Under the pieces are notes generated by a model. It was not told the DNA's origin. It saw nothing but the letters and a program-made list of their open reading frames with translations, and searched no databases. DNA of 64,000 bases from Mycolicibacterium poriferae. Lineage in GTDB: Bacteria > Actinomycetota > Actinomycetes > Mycobacteriales > Mycobacteriaceae. Position 1 is the stretch's first letter; each line of letters begins with the position of its first letter. Of this stretch, positions 27,369 through 36,999 are shown one piece after another. Made by a program: the position numbers and the translations under genes. Where the stretch lies: positions 1,922,001-1,986,000 of the forward strand of contig NZ_AP022570.1 of the NCBI RefSeq assembly GCF_010728325.1, given 5' to 3'.

Positions 27369-28121
27369 TTATCGCTGGCAGGTCGGGCACCAATATGTGA
27401 CCCGGTCACCGCCCTTGTCGGTTTCGATGCGGGTACCGCAGCGCCGGCACGGCAGGCCCGCGCGGCCGTACACCCAGACATCCTGACCGGGGCGGGTGTT
27501 ACCGGTGGTGGTGCGGTTGATGCGTAACCGGTTGGCCCACAACATCTGCTGGGCGCGGGTAGCCAGGCGCACCGGGTCGGGCAGCTGTGCCACCGCGGTG
27601 CCGGGCAACAAGCCGAACACGAAGCACAGTTCGTTGGCGAACACGTTGCCCACGCCGGCCATCACCCGCTGATCCAGCAGCGCCTCGGCCAGCGGCCGGT
27701 CCGGGTCGGCCACCAGGTTGGCCGCGGCGGTCTGGGCCGACCAGTCCTCACCCAGGAGGTCCGGGCCCAGGTGTTCGACCGCGGTCATGTCGGTGGCGCG
27801 GTCGAGCACTTCGAGCACGCCGAGATCGATTCCGGAGGCGCGCGAATCGGGGGTCTCGAGCACGATGCGGATCTTGTAGGCCGGAGCCCGCACCCGGCCG
27901 ATGATCCACGCGCCGTCCATCTTCAGGTGCGAGTGGATGCTGGCCGCGCCGACGCGGATGAACAGGTGTTTGCCGCGGCTGAGCACTTCGTCGACGGTCT
28001 GCCCGGACAGATCCACCGCCGCGAAGCGCGGCACCCGCACATCGCAGCGGGTCAACACCTTGCCCTCCAGGGCGGTGCGCAGCTTGTCCGCGGTCCGGAA
28101 CACGGTATCGCCCTCGGGCAT
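27369..28121 (-). CDS. nei: Endonuclease VIII / formamidopyrimidine glycosylase family (Nei1)
   Basis: 250 aa. The N-terminus PEGDTVFR provides the catalytic Pro and Glu of the Fpg/Nei family. A middle H2TH region ([20 protein letters not shown]) binds DNA. The C-terminal zinc finger is complete (PCRRCGTR ... YWCPTCQR). It removes oxidised bases, mainly pyrimidines in the Nei1 group, and nicks the site. The start ATG overlaps the lhr stop (TGATG), so the helicase and glycosylase are translated together, as Rv3296/Rv3297. Confidence 0.93.
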   Translation of the reverse strand: MPEGDTVFRTADKLRTALEGKVLTRCDVRVPRFAAVDLSGQTVDEVLSRGKHLFIRVGAASIHSHLKMDGAWIIGRVRAPAYKIRIVLETPDSRASGIDLGVLEVLDRATDMTAVEHLGPDLLGEDWSAQTAAANLVADPDRPLAEALLDQRVMAGVGNVFANELCFVFGLLPGTAVAQLPDPVRLATRAQQMLWANRLRINRTTTGNTRPGQDVWVYGRAGLPCRRCGTRIETDKGGDRVTYWCPTCQR

Positions 28122-31100
28122 CAGCGCAGCCGCAATCCGCGCGGCGTGCGGGAGAAGCCAGCGGAGACCAGCGACTCGACGACCACGGAGTCGCGCTGCT
28201 CGAGCACCGGAACACCGTCAATCCGTTCCACCAGCAGGGCTGGAACGCGTTGCCGGGTCACCAGTTCAGCCAGCGCGGCGGCCGCCGCGTTCGAGGTCTC
28301 GGCGTCACCGGTGAAGCTCAGCAGCGACCGGCCGCCGCGTTCGACGAACCAGGCCAACGCGCCGTCGACGAGCACGACCAGTGCTCCGGCTTTTCGGCCG
28401 GGCCGGTGTGCGGTGTCGGCATCGGGGTCGCGGACCGGCCACGGCAGCGCCGCCCCGAAGGGGTTGGCCGGGTCGGTCGCGGCCAGCGCCACCGCGCGCA
28501 GCGCACCGTGGCGGTCGTCGATGCTGTCGGCGTGGGTGCGCAGCCGGTCGACGGTGCTGGCCGTGGCGAACTGCGCGCCGCCGAGGGATTCGACGAAATA
28601 GCCGCGCTGGCAGCGCCCGGCCTCTTCCATCGTGGTGAGCACCTTGTACAGCGAGGCGAACCCGCCCGGGACGTTCTCGGCAGCCGCGGCGCCCTTGGTC
28701 AGCACCCCGTGGCGGGCCAGCAGTTGGTCGGCCTGGAAGTGTGCGCGGACCGTGGTGTCGGTCTCGGGCGCCGGCAGCGCCGACCACCGGCCGGCGACCG
28801 TCGGGTCGGAGTCGCGGTGGCTCAACGCGCTCGAGCTCAGGCTGTAGCGGCTCAGCCGGGGGGCGCGCCGGTGCCGGTGCGACGGGGTGGCCGCTCGCCG
28901 CGTGCCCGAACTGCGCGTGCCGGCCAGCAGCGCCCGTACCGGGGCGAACGTGTCTCCGCTGACGTGGCCGGACCAGATCAGCTGCCACAGCGCCTCTTTC
29001 AGGGACTCGCTGCTGACGCCGTCCACCGACAGCTGTCGGAAGAAGTACGCGCCGCCCCCGGACAGCGCGTCCAGAAGTGCGTGGTGCACGTCGGTCATCT
29101 CGACCTCACCCGGCGCCGCCAGCGACAGCGGTGCGGTCTCGGCGGGATGGAAGGCCACCCAGCCGTCTGCGGTGGACAGCGCGCCGACACCCGACCACAG
29201 CACTTCACCGGAGGCGAGCAGTTCGTCGAGCATGCCGGGTTGGTAGTCGCGCACGCGCTGCCCGAAGATCAGCGGTTCGACCGCCGAGGCGGGCATCGGG
29301 ACTCCGGCGAGTTGATCGATCACCGCGGCCAGTCCGTCGACCCCGGACACTGATTCGCTGCCGAGCAGCTGCCAGGACGGCAGGAAGCGGCCCAACGCGG
29401 TGGTGCTGACCGGTTCGATCTGGGCGCGCAGCGCCGCCAGTGAGCGGCGGCGCAGGATGCGCAGCACCTCGGCGTCACACCACTGTTCCCCGGAATCGGC
29501 GGGGGCGTCGCTGAATTCGCCGCGCACCAGCTTGCCGTCGACGGTGAGTCGGCCCAGTACGTCGGCGGCGACCCGCACTCCTAGTCCGAACCGGGCGGCC
29601 GCCTCGGCGGTGGTGAACGGCCCTCGGGTGCGGGCGAACCGGGAGAGCAGTTCACCGAGTGGGTCGACGACCGGTTCGAGGAACGCGATCGGCACCCCGA
29701 CCGGCACCGCGACCCCGACACCGTCCCGCAGCCGGGCGATGTCCTCGACCGCGGCCCACCAGCTCTGCCCGGCATAGGAGACCGTCACCACCCGCTTGGC
29801 CGCCAACAGGCCTTCCAGCCAGCCGCCCACGTCGTCGGCGGTGCTGCGCGCGGCGACCTCGTCGGTGGTCAGCGGGCCGAGCAGGCGCAGCAGGTCGGCG
29901 ACACCCTCGGCGTCGCGGGCCAGCCGGTCCTCGGCCAGATGTTGCAGCTGGCGTGACGTGCTGGCGACGACGTCGGTGTCGAGCAGCTCGCGCAGCTCGA
30001 CACGGCCCAGCAGCTCGGCGAGCAACGTCGGGTCCAGGGCCAGCGCGGCGGCGCGGCGCTCGGCCAGCGGACTGTCGCCTTCGTACATGAACGCCCCGAC
30101 GTAGCCGAACAGCAGCGACGCCGCGAACGGCGACGGGGTCGGGGTCTCGACCTCCAGCAGCCGCACCCGCCGTTGCGCGACACGGCCCATCAACGCCGTC
30201 AGCGTCGGCACGTCGTAGACGTCCTGCAGGCACTCCCGCACGGCTTCGAGCACGATCGGGAAGTCCGGATAGTTTCGGGCCACGTCGAGCAGCTGGGCGG
30301 CGCGCTGGCGTTGATGCCACAGCGGTGAGCGCTTGCCGGGGTGGCGCCGGGGCAGCAGCAGTGCCCGCGCGGCACATTCGCGGAAGCGGGAGGCGAACAG
30401 CGCCGAGCTGCTGACCTCGGTGGTGACCAGCGGCTCGATCTCGTCGGGGTCGAACACGAAGATGTCGGCGCCCGGGGCGTCGTCGTCGGTGTCGGGCAGC
30501 CGCACGATGATGCCGTCGTCGGAGGCGGTGGGCTTTTCGTCGATGCCGTAGCGGTCGTAGAGCCGCTTGCCGACGGCCAGTGCCAGCGGCCCGTGCACCC
30601 GTAAACCGTAGGGGGAGTGCAGGATGACCCGCCAGTCGCCGAGTTCGTCGCGGAACCGTTCGACCACCAGCGTGGTGTCCGACGGCACCGCTGAGGTGGC
30701 CTGGCGTTGCTCGTCGATCAGCTGCCACAGGTTGTCGATCGCAAAGTCGTCGAAACCGATTTCCCGGCAGCGGGTTTCGAACTTCTCCCGGTCCAGGCGG
30801 GCCAGCTCGCCGGTGAACGCCCCGATCGCCGCGCCCAGCTCCGCGGGCCGGCCGACGCCGTCGCCGCGCCAGAACGGCAGCCGCGCCGGCTCGCCGGGCG
30901 CCGGAATCACCAGCACCCGGTCGTGGGTGATCTCGGTGATGCGCCAGCTCGTGGCGCCCAGCGAGATCACGTCACCGGGCCGGGACTCGTAGACCATCTC
31001 CTCGTCGAGTTCGCCGACCCGCGAAGGCTTCTCGGAGTCCGCCGAGGAGGCCAGGTAGACGGTGAACAGCCCGCGGTCGGGGATCGCGCCACCGGAGGTG

Positions 31101-32656
31101 ACGGCCAGCCGCTGGGCGCCCGGCCGGGCGGTCAGCGTCCCGGCGTCGCGGTCGTAGACGATGCGTGGACGCAGCTCGGCGAAGTCGGTGGACGGGTACT
31201 TACCGGCCAGCAGGTCCAGTGTGGCCTCGAACGCGCTGCGCGGCAGCGTCGCGAACGGGGCGCTGCGCCGCACGGTGTCGAACCAGCGGTCGGCGTCGAT
31301 CGGCTCCAGCGCGCTGGCGGCGACAGTGTGCTGGGCCAGCACGTCGAGGGGGTTGGCCGGCACCTTCATCGTCTCGATCTGTCCGGTCAGCATGCGCTGC
31401 ACAGTGACCGCACACCCGATCAGGTCGGTGCGGTGCTTCGGCAGCAGCACACCCTGGCTGATCTCGCCGACCTGGTGCCCGGCCCGGCCGATGCGTTGCA
31501 GCCCGCTGGCCACCGACGGCGGGGTCTCGACCTGGATGACCAGATCGACCGAGCCCATGTCGATGCCGAGCTCGAGGCTCGATGTCGCGACGACGGCCTT
31601 GAGTCGCCCGCTCTTGAGCGCGTCCTCGACCTCGGCGCGGGCTTCCTTGCTGACCGAACCGTGGTGCGCGCGGGCCAGCACCGGCTCGGCGCCGTAGGTC
31701 TGTCCGCTGCCCATCAGGTGTGCCGGCGCCCCGCCGGCGACACCGGGGTTGTGGGAGCCGAGCTCGACGCCGGCGCGTTCGGCGTGGATCTCGTTGAGGC
31801 GCGCGGTCAGCCGCTCGGCCAGCCGCCGCGAGTTGGTGAACACGATCGAGCTGTGGTGCGCCTCGATCAGGTCGACGATGCGCTCCTCGACGTCGGGCCA
31901 GATCGAGTTGTCCTCGAGGTTGGCCATGTCGGGCACCGGCACCTGCACGGCCAGATCGAAGGTCTTGGCCGCCGGCGGCGCGACGATCGTGGTCGGGGAC
32001 GCGCCGGACAGGAATCGGGCCACCTCCTCGGGCGGGCGCACCGTCGCCGAGAGTCCGATTCGTTGCGCGGGCCGCTCCAGCATCGCGTCGAGGCGTTCCA
32101 GCGACAGCGCCAGGTGTGCGCCGCGTTTGGTGCCCGCCACGGCGTGCACTTCGTCGACGATGACGGTCTGCACGCCGGCCAGGGAGTCGCGGGCCGCCGA
32201 GGTCAACATCAGGAACAGCGACTCGGGGGTGGTGATCAGGATGTCGGGCGGTTTGGTGATCAGCTCGCGCCGCTTGGCGGGGGTGGTGTCGCCGGAGCGC
32301 ACGCCGACACTGATCGCCGGCGGCGTCTGGCCGGTGCGCTCGGCGATGCGGGAGATGCCGGTCAGCGGCGTGCGCAGGTTGCGCTCGACGTCGACGGCCA
32401 GCGCCTTGAGCGGGGACACGTACAGCACCCGGGTCGAGCGGGTGGGGGAGGGTTCACGGGCCAGCCCGTCTATCGCCCACAGAAACGCCGCGAGCGTCTT
32501 CCCGGATCCGGTGGGGGCGATGACCAGGGTGTTGTCGCCATCGGCGATGGCGTTCCATGCTTGGGCCTGCGCCGGGGTGGGTTCGTGGAACGTGCCGGTG
32601 AACCACTCGCGCGTCAGCGCGCTGAAGCGGGCGAGCGGATCGGTGGTCACGGGCAC
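28121..32656 (-). CDS. lhr: Lhr, large ATP-dependent DNA/RNA helicase
   Basis: 1511 aa from GTG 32656; 32650 is equally possible. The frame is open to 32983, but that part looks noncoding and M. tuberculosis Lhr has about 1513 residues. Walker A APTGSGKT is at residues 47-54, followed by VDEVHAV (motif II) and QRIGRAGHQ (motif VI). The winged-helix and Lhr-specific region follows, with the large C-terminal domain (residues about 900-1511) of the long mycobacterial form. Lhr is a 3'-5' helicase with a preference for RNA:DNA hybrids, linked to DNA repair. Coupling to nei supports a repair role. Confidence 0.93.
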   Translation of the reverse strand: MPVTTDPLARFSALTREWFTGTFHEPTPAQAQAWNAIADGDNTLVIAPTGSGKTLAAFLWAIDGLAREPSPTRSTRVLYVSPLKALAVDVERNLRTPLTGISRIAERTGQTPPAISVGVRSGDTTPAKRRELITKPPDILITTPESLFLMLTSAARDSLAGVQTVIVDEVHAVAGTKRGAHLALSLERLDAMLERPAQRIGLSATVRPPEEVARFLSGASPTTIVAPPAAKTFDLAVQVPVPDMANLEDNSIWPDVEERIVDLIEAHHSSIVFTNSRRLAERLTARLNEIHAERAGVELGSHNPGVAGGAPAHLMGSGQTYGAEPVLARAHHGSVSKEARAEVEDALKSGRLKAVVATSSLELGIDMGSVDLVIQVETPPSVASGLQRIGRAGHQVGEISQGVLLPKHRTDLIGCAVTVQRMLTGQIETMKVPANPLDVLAQHTVAASALEPIDADRWFDTVRRSAPFATLPRSAFEATLDLLAGKYPSTDFAELRPRIVYDRDAGTLTARPGAQRLAVTSGGAIPDRGLFTVYLASSADSEKPSRVGELDEEMVYESRPGDVISLGATSWRITEITHDRVLVIPAPGEPARLPFWRGDGVGRPAELGAAIGAFTGELARLDREKFETRCREIGFDDFAIDNLWQLIDEQRQATSAVPSDTTLVVERFRDELGDWRVILHSPYGLRVHGPLALAVGKRLYDRYGIDEKPTASDDGIIVRLPDTDDDAPGADIFVFDPDEIEPLVTTEVSSSALFASRFRECAARALLLPRRHPGKRSPLWHQRQRAAQLLDVARNYPDFPIVLEAVRECLQDVYDVPTLTALMGRVAQRRVRLLEVETPTPSPFAASLLFGYVGAFMYEGDSPLAERRAAALALDPTLLAELLGRVELRELLDTDVVASTSRQLQHLAEDRLARDAEGVADLLRLLGPLTTDEVAARSTADDVGGWLEGLLAAKRVVTVSYAGQSWWAAVEDIARLRDGVGVAVPVGVPIAFLEPVVDPLGELLSRFARTRGPFTTAEAAARFGLGVRVAADVLGRLTVDGKLVRGEFSDAPADSGEQWCDAEVLRILRRRSLAALRAQIEPVSTTALGRFLPSWQLLGSESVSGVDGLAAVIDQLAGVPMPASAVEPLIFGQRVRDYQPGMLDELLASGEVLWSGVGALSTADGWVAFHPAETAPLSLAAPGEVEMTDVHHALLDALSGGGAYFFRQLSVDGVSSESLKEALWQLIWSGHVSGDTFAPVRALLAGTRSSGTRRAATPSHRHRRAPRLSRYSLSSSALSHRDSDPTVAGRWSALPAPETDTTVRAHFQADQLLARHGVLTKGAAAAENVPGGFASLYKVLTTMEEAGRCQRGYFVESLGGAQFATASTVDRLRTHADSIDDRHGALRAVALAATDPANPFGAALPWPVRDPDADTAHRPGRKAGALVVLVDGALAWFVERGGRSLLSFTGDAETSNAAAAALAELVTRQRVPALLVERIDGVPVLEQRDSVVVESLVSAGFSRTPRGLRLR

Positions 32657-32840
32657 CCATCCATGGTGCCTGCTGGGTCCGACAACTGCTCTGAGCAGGG
32701 GTGAAGTCGTCGAAAACGGGGGCTGCCGGCGTCCGTCGCGGCGTATTCTGAGCGCTGCGGCCCATCGGGCGCCCTCCTTCGGACGCCGTGGGACGCCACG
32801 GACGCGCGACCTCGTCGTGCGCTGGTGGATGGAGTGAGAC

Positions 32841-33095
32841 ATGCGATGGATCTGTGCACCGGTGGTTTCCGTCCTGCTTGTGTCGTCGGTGGCGCTGGCC
32901 CCCGTCAGCGGTGCCGAATGCTCCAACGCTGGGGCGACGACGATCTGTTCGCAGGGTGAAGTGCGCTCATCGGGCACCGGCACCGGACCCGTGGGCTCGA
33001 CCGGGCCGTACGTGCCCTACCCCTGCGAGTGGGGCTACTACGCCTGCGACGACTTGTGGAACGTGGGCATCAACCTGGGCTTCAACAGACCGTGA
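32841..33095 (+). CDS. Small secreted cysteine-containing protein
   Basis: 84 aa. The ATG has GGAG at 6 bases. The signal peptide is MRWICAPVVSVLLVSSVALA, ending near SGA. The mature part has four Cys (CSNAG, ICSQG, YPCEWG, YACDD), enough for two disulfides, and is rich in Gly/Thr. It resembles short exported mycobacterial proteins of unknown function. It is divergent from lhr and is followed by another small secreted protein on the same strand, 32 bases later, so the two may be co-transcribed. Confidence 0.75.
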   Translation: MRWICAPVVSVLLVSSVALAPVSGAECSNAGATTICSQGEVRSSGTGTGPVGSTGPYVPYPCEWGYYACDDLWNVGINLGFNRP

Positions 33096-33127
33096 TGGGT
33101 CAACGACAGCGAATCAAGGAGAACGGC

Positions 33128-33487
33128 ATGGCTGATGGGATGTCCACCCGGCGCGTGGTGGCCGCAGTGCTCGGACTGGGCGCGTTGTCGCTGGGCGTCG
33201 CCGCGCCGGCCGCGTCCCAGCCGCCGCCGAACTGCTCGTCGGCGGACCTGGCGGGGGTGATGACCGGGGTGCTGGCGTCGACGACGGGGTATCTGTACAC
33301 CCATCCGCCGGTCAACGCCTTCTTCACCACGATCGGCGATCTCGATCCCGAGCAGCGGCGGGTGGCGTTGGCGGAGTTCCTCGACACGAATCCTCAGGTC
33401 AAAGCGGAGTTGCAGGGCATCCGGCAGCCTGCGGTGGACTTCCGCAACCGCTGCGGCCGCGACATTCCCGACCTCGGCGAGAGCTGA
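33128..33487 (+). CDS. Secreted haemophore-fold (MHB) protein
   Basis: 119 aa from ATG 33128, with AAGGAG seven bases upstream. The signal peptide is STRRVVAAVLGLGALSLGVA, cleavage near ASQ. The mature part has NCSSADLAGVMTGVLASTTG, LYTHPPVNAFFTTI and FRNRC. That is the short helical fold of the mycobacterial haem-binding (PF16525-like) family, with one disulfide from the N- and C-terminal Cys. Rv0203 in this family carries haem. Many paralogues have not been tested, so haem binding here is inferred. It converges on the TetR gene with 3 bases between. Confidence 0.75.
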   Translation: MADGMSTRRVVAAVLGLGALSLGVAAPAASQPPPNCSSADLAGVMTGVLASTTGYLYTHPPVNAFFTTIGDLDPEQRRVALAEFLDTNPQVKAELQGIRQPAVDFRNRCGRDIPDLGES

Positions 33488-33490
33488 TCC

Positions 33491-34141
33491 TCAGCGCGCG
33501 CTGAGTGCGACCGCCTCGGCCAGCGCGGCCGGGATCCCCGGCACGCGGGCGACCGCGTCGAGCAGGCCGTGCGCGCACAGGTCGGCGATCAGGTCGGCGT
33601 CCAGGGACGGGTCGAGCAGACGCTGACGGCACATCTCGAACGTGAACGCCAGCCAGCCGTAGATGGTGGCCCGGAGATCGCGCTCCACGTCGGCGCCCAT
33701 CGCGCCACCCACCGCATCGGTGATCCGACCGATGATGCGGTTGGCCTGCCGGTCGTTGTCGATGTCCTCGATACCGCGCAGCACCGGGTCTGACCGGCCC
33801 ATGCCCATGTATGCCGCCCAGGCGCCGTGCGGATGTCCCTCGTCGTACTGCAGGTAGGCCAGCACGCCGGCGCGCACCTGGCCGAACAGCGTCTGACCTG
33901 GCTCGGGCGGGGTGTTGGTGGCCTCGAACAGCCGCTCACCCTCGGCCCGCACCACGGCGGCGAAGAACGCCCGCTTGTCGGGAAAGTAGTGATACATCAG
34001 GGCCCGCGACACCCCGGCGCGCTCGGCGATTTCGTCGATACGCACCTCGTCGTAGGGCCGCTGGCCGAACACCTCGGCGCCGAGCGCCAACAGCTCGTTG
34101 CGGCGGTCGTCGGGTGAGAGTCGTCGTCGTGGTTCCCCCAT
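33491..34141 (-). CDS. TetR-family regulator (Rv3295-like)
   Basis: 216 aa from ATG 34141. The frame is open to 34306, but that would overlap the divergent P450. The helix-turn-helix covers SPDDRRNELLALGAEVFGQR to GVSRALMYHYFPDKRAFF (residues about 8-55). The position and strand match Rv3295, which precedes lhr in M. tuberculosis. Here the haemophore and small secreted genes lie between. It diverges from the P450 gene with only 49 bases, so it probably controls that gene. The ligand is unknown. Confidence 0.85.
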   Translation of the reverse strand: MGEPRRRLSPDDRRNELLALGAEVFGQRPYDEVRIDEIAERAGVSRALMYHYFPDKRAFFAAVVRAEGERLFEATNTPPEPGQTLFGQVRAGVLAYLQYDEGHPHGAWAAYMGMGRSDPVLRGIEDIDNDRQANRIIGRITDAVGGAMGADVERDLRATIYGWLAFTFEMCRQRLLDPSLDADLIADLCAHGLLDAVARVPGIPAALAEAVALSAR

Positions 34142-34190
34142 GACGGCCATACTACTTGACACATGTACAACAGCAGCGGAGGCTGGGGTC

Positions 34191-35555
34191 ATGTCCATCG
34201 TCGACGACCGGCGCGCGTTCCCCAAGTTGCCGCACCCGGGTCGCCGTCTGCCGCTCATCGGCGACGTGCTGTCCTTCGATGCCGACACTCCCTCCCAGTC
34301 GGCCATGAAACTGGCTCAGCTGGGGCCGGTGTTCGAGTTCCGGTTCCTGGGTGCGCGCTACGTCGTGGCCGCCGGATCCGACGCCGTGGCCGAGCTCAAC
34401 GACGAGAGCCGGTTCTGCAAGCACGTCGGTCCCGACATCGAGGCACTGCGACTCCTGGGCGGCGACGGATTGTTCACCGCCTACAACGACGAACCGAACT
34501 GGCAGAAGGCCCACGACGTGCTGATGCCCGCGTTCAGCCAGCAGTCGATGCGCCGGTACCACGCGATCATGTTCGACGTCGCCGACGAACTGACTGCCCG
34601 CTGGGACGAGAGGCAGATCGTCGACGTGTCCGCCGACGCCACCCGGGCGACACTGGAGACCATCGGGCGATGCGCGGCCGGACATCCGTTCGGCGCGTTC
34701 GACTCCGAGGAACCGCACCCGTTCGTCGAGCACATGGTCGCAGGGCTCAAGGGGGCCGACCGGGTGGGAATGCTGCGCCAGACGTTCCTGCCGCGTTTCC
34801 TAGCGCGCCGCGCCGAGCGAGAAGTCCTAGGTCACGCCGAGGCGATGCACCGGATTGCCGACGAGATCATCGCCGAACGGTTACGCGAGGGGCCGGGCCG
34901 TCACGACGACCTACTCCAGCTGATGTTGCAGTCCGACCTCGAGCCGGCCAACATCCGCTACCAGCTGATCAACTTCCTGGTCGCCGGTCATGAAACCACC
35001 TCGGGCGCCTTGTCGTTCGCGCTGTACTTCCTGGCTCGGCATCCGGAGATCGCCGACCGCGCCCGTGCGGAGATCGCCGAGGTGTGGGGTGAGCAGCAGC
35101 GCCCGGACTTCGAACTGATCGCCAAGCTGCGCTACGTGCGGCGGGTGTTCGACGAGGCGCTGCGGCTGCACCCGACGGTGCCCGGCTACTACCGGGCCGC
35201 CCGCGAGGACACCTTGCTGGCCGGGGTGCACCCGATGCGCAAGGGCGACTGGGTGCTGGCATTGACGATGACGCTGCACCGCGACCCGCGCTGGGGTGAC
35301 GATCCGGACGCCTTCGATCCGGACCGGTTCGCGCCCGAGAACGTCAAGGCCCGTCCGGCCGGACTGTACAAGCCGTTCGGCACCGGGCCCCGGTCGTGCA
35401 TCGGACGGCAGTTTGCGTTGCACGAGGCGGTGCTGCTGCTGGCGGTGCTGTTGCGTCGCTACGAGCTGATCCCCGACCCGGACTACGAGTTGCAGGTCGC
35501 CGAGCGGCTGACCCTGATGCCCAAGGACTTCCACCTCACCCTGCGCCGCCGTTAG
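34191..35555 (+). CDS. Cytochrome P450, stand-alone CYP102 (P450-BM3)-like haem domain
   Basis: 454 aa from ATG 34191 behind GGAGG. The I-helix AGHETT is at 265-270. The K-helix signature EALRLHP is present, and the haem loop FGTGPRSCIGRQFALHEAV has the ligand Cys at 403. Several segments read like the P450-BM3 haem domain (GDGLFT..., NWQKAHDVLMPAFSQQSM..YHA.M, FALYFLARHP, FGTGPRSCIGRQFALHEA). No FMN/FAD reductase domain follows: the next 170 bases are noncoding. BM3-like enzymes hydroxylate fatty acids. This one would need separate electron donors. The divergent TetR gene is the probable regulator, and the 49-base gap contains TTGACA and an ACATGT core. Confidence 0.9.
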   Translation: MSIVDDRRAFPKLPHPGRRLPLIGDVLSFDADTPSQSAMKLAQLGPVFEFRFLGARYVVAAGSDAVAELNDESRFCKHVGPDIEALRLLGGDGLFTAYNDEPNWQKAHDVLMPAFSQQSMRRYHAIMFDVADELTARWDERQIVDVSADATRATLETIGRCAAGHPFGAFDSEEPHPFVEHMVAGLKGADRVGMLRQTFLPRFLARRAEREVLGHAEAMHRIADEIIAERLREGPGRHDDLLQLMLQSDLEPANIRYQLINFLVAGHETTSGALSFALYFLARHPEIADRARAEIAEVWGEQQRPDFELIAKLRYVRRVFDEALRLHPTVPGYYRAAREDTLLAGVHPMRKGDWVLALTMTLHRDPRWGDDPDAFDPDRFAPENVKARPAGLYKPFGTGPRSCIGRQFALHEAVLLLAVLLRRYELIPDPDYELQVAERLTLMPKDFHLTLRRR

Positions 35556-35599
35556 CCGCTGGGCCTCGCACCGCGAGCCGCTGGGCCTTGCACCGCGAG
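35556..35599 (+). repeat. Two tandem 22-bp repeats after the P450 stop
   Basis: CCGCTGGGCCTCGCACCGCG plus AG is repeated with one change at 35578-35599, immediately after the stop codon. Just downstream a 13-base GCGCTCACACCCC is also doubled. These are likely small extragenic duplications without a coding role. Confidence 0.7.
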
Positions 35600-35623
35600 C
35601 GCGGGTCTGCACGCAACACGCCG
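35595..35623 (+). repeat. Dispersed repeat, copy 2
   Basis: GCGAGCGCGGGTCTGCACGC continuing AACACGCCG is the same family as 9183-9214, 36953-36984 and 54461-54519, shortened by about 3 bases near its left end. Confidence 0.55.
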
Positions 35624-35727
35624 CGAAAACGTGGCACGCAGCGCGCGCTCACACCCCGCGCTCACACCCCGCGAGTGAGTACTTTCGGCCCTTTCCGCCA
35701 CCCACGCCCATCGCCACACTGAGCGGT

Positions 35728-36093
35728 ATGGACGATGGCGAGCAGCACTATCACGGCGTTCTCGACGAGCTGCGGCCCGAACACCGGGCGCTGCGGCAGG
35801 CGATTCCGGAGGTGTATCAGGGCTTCAACGCCATCAGCGCGGCGGCCCTGTCCGATGGTGCGCTGAGCCGCAAGGTCAAGGAGCTGATCGCGATGACGAT
35901 CGGCGTCGTCCACGGCTGCGACGGGTGCATCGCCTCGCACGCCAAAGGAGCGGTCCGGGCCGGGGCCACCGAGCAGGAGGCTGCCGAGGCGATCGCGGTG
36001 GGCATCATGATGCATGGCGGTCCGGCGACCGTCTATGGGGCGCGGGCCTTTTCGGCGATCCGAGAGTTCTCCGCCGAGACGGTGACGACCTAA
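35728..36093 (+). CDS. AhpD-like / carboxymuconolactone decarboxylase-family protein
   Basis: 121 aa. The motif GCDGCIASHAKGA gives a CxxC and a downstream His, as in AhpD-type alkylhydroperoxidases (residues about 70-82). The SRKVKELIAMTIGVVHGC helix before it is typical of the CMD fold. These small helical proteins form oligomers and reduce peroxides or peroxiredoxin partners through the Cys pair. The partner is unknown. It converges with the SDR gene: the stop codons overlap by a few bases. Confidence 0.85.
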   Translation: MDDGEQHYHGVLDELRPEHRALRQAIPEVYQGFNAISAAALSDGALSRKVKELIAMTIGVVHGCDGCIASHAKGAVRAGATEQEAAEAIAVGIMMHGGPATVYGARAFSAIREFSAETVTT

Positions 36094-36899
36094 CCGTTGC
36101 GTAACGTCCGCTGGTAGCGGCGCATCCCGGCGATCCACCGGTCGTAATCGGCACCCTTGTGCCGGTACATCTCGAGCAGCTCGGGATGGGGGAGCACCAG
36201 GAACCGGTCGTTGCGCATCGCCTCGATCGTGGCCGTTGCGACGTCCTCGGCGCTGATGACCGCCGCCGAGTGTTCGATCGCCGACGCCCCGAGTCGGGCA
36301 TCGGCGTCGTCGATGCCGCGGATGTTCTGCAGCAGAGGCGTTTCCACACCCAGCGGGCAGACGCAGCTGACCCCGATACCGTCCTCACCGTAGGTGATCG
36401 CCAGCCATTCGGCGAACCCGACCGCGGCGTGTTTGCTCACCGCGTAGCCCGCGGCGCCGAGCTGGGTCAGCAGGCCCGCGGCTGAGGCCACCGACACGAA
36501 GTAGCCGCCGCCGATCGAACGCCAATGCGGCACCAGCAGGCGCGCGGCACGGATGTGTGCGCGCAGGTTCACGTCGAGGGTGACATCCCAGTCGGCTTCG
36601 GAACCCAGCGCGGGCGCCCCGATGACGCCGGCGTTGGCGACGTAGATGTCCACGGGTGCGAACTCGTCGCCGGCCAGCCGAAGCAGCGCTTCGATGTCGT
36701 CGGTGTCGGCGGCATCGGACCGCAGGGCGATGGCGTGGCCGCCGGCCGCCCGGATGTCGGCGGCGGTCTGATGTGCACCGGCCTCGTCCAGGTCGCCGAC
36801 CACGACCCGCACGTCTTGTTCGGCCAGTTGTTGGGCCAGCGCTTGACCGATTCCCGATGCTCCGCCGGTGACGACGGCGACCTTGCCCGCGAGATCCAT
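36090..36899 (-). CDS. Short-chain dehydrogenase/reductase (SDR)
   Basis: 269 aa from ATG 36899. The frame is open to 37154 but the added part is not protein-like. The cofactor motif VVTGGASGIGQALAQQLAEQ is near residue 9, and the NAG of ANAGV is near 90. Ser in VSVASAAG and YAVSK, near 155, form the active site. It lacks the C-terminal VDGG of FabG types and instead ends DRWIAGMRRYQRTLRNG, like mycobacterial SDRs acting on larger substrates. Substrate is unknown. It is 100 bases downstream of pcd on the same strand, with a dispersed repeat in the gap. Confidence 0.85.
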   Translation of the reverse strand: MDLAGKVAVVTGGASGIGQALAQQLAEQDVRVVVGDLDEAGAHQTAADIRAAGGHAIALRSDAADTDDIEALLRLAGDEFAPVDIYVANAGVIGAPALGSEADWDVTLDVNLRAHIRAARLLVPHWRSIGGGYFVSVASAAGLLTQLGAAGYAVSKHAAVGFAEWLAITYGEDGIGVSCVCPLGVETPLLQNIRGIDDADARLGASAIEHSAAVISAEDVATATIEAMRNDRFLVLPHPELLEMYRHKGADYDRWIAGMRRYQRTLRNG

Positions 36900-36952
36900 G
36901 TACAGAGTGTGCCTTCGCGCGCCACGAGCGCGCGGAGAATCACAGCGTGGAG

Positions 36953-36984
36953 CGGCGTGTCGTCGTGCAGACTCGCACGCTCGC
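36953..36984 (-). repeat. Dispersed 32-bp repeat, copy 3
   Basis: On the minus strand it starts GCGAGCGTGCGAGTCTGC and ends GACACGCCG. It lies between pcd and the SDR gene. By eye it is 28/32 identical to the copy at 9183-9214. Confidence 0.6.
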
Positions 36985-36999
36985 GGGCCGAGCAGTTGC

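Noticed and set aside
26945..27481. Minus-strand 178-codon frame between the PE-PPE-domain gene and nei
   Set aside because: It runs into nei, has no family features and low protein-like character.
30707..32704. Plus-strand 665-codon frame inside lhr
   Set aside because: Antisense to helicase motifs of Lhr, no recognisable domain.
33029..33127. Longer N-terminus for the haemophore-fold protein
   Set aside because: The extra residues overlap the preceding small gene, while the ATG at 33128 has an ideal ribosome site and starts a signal peptide.
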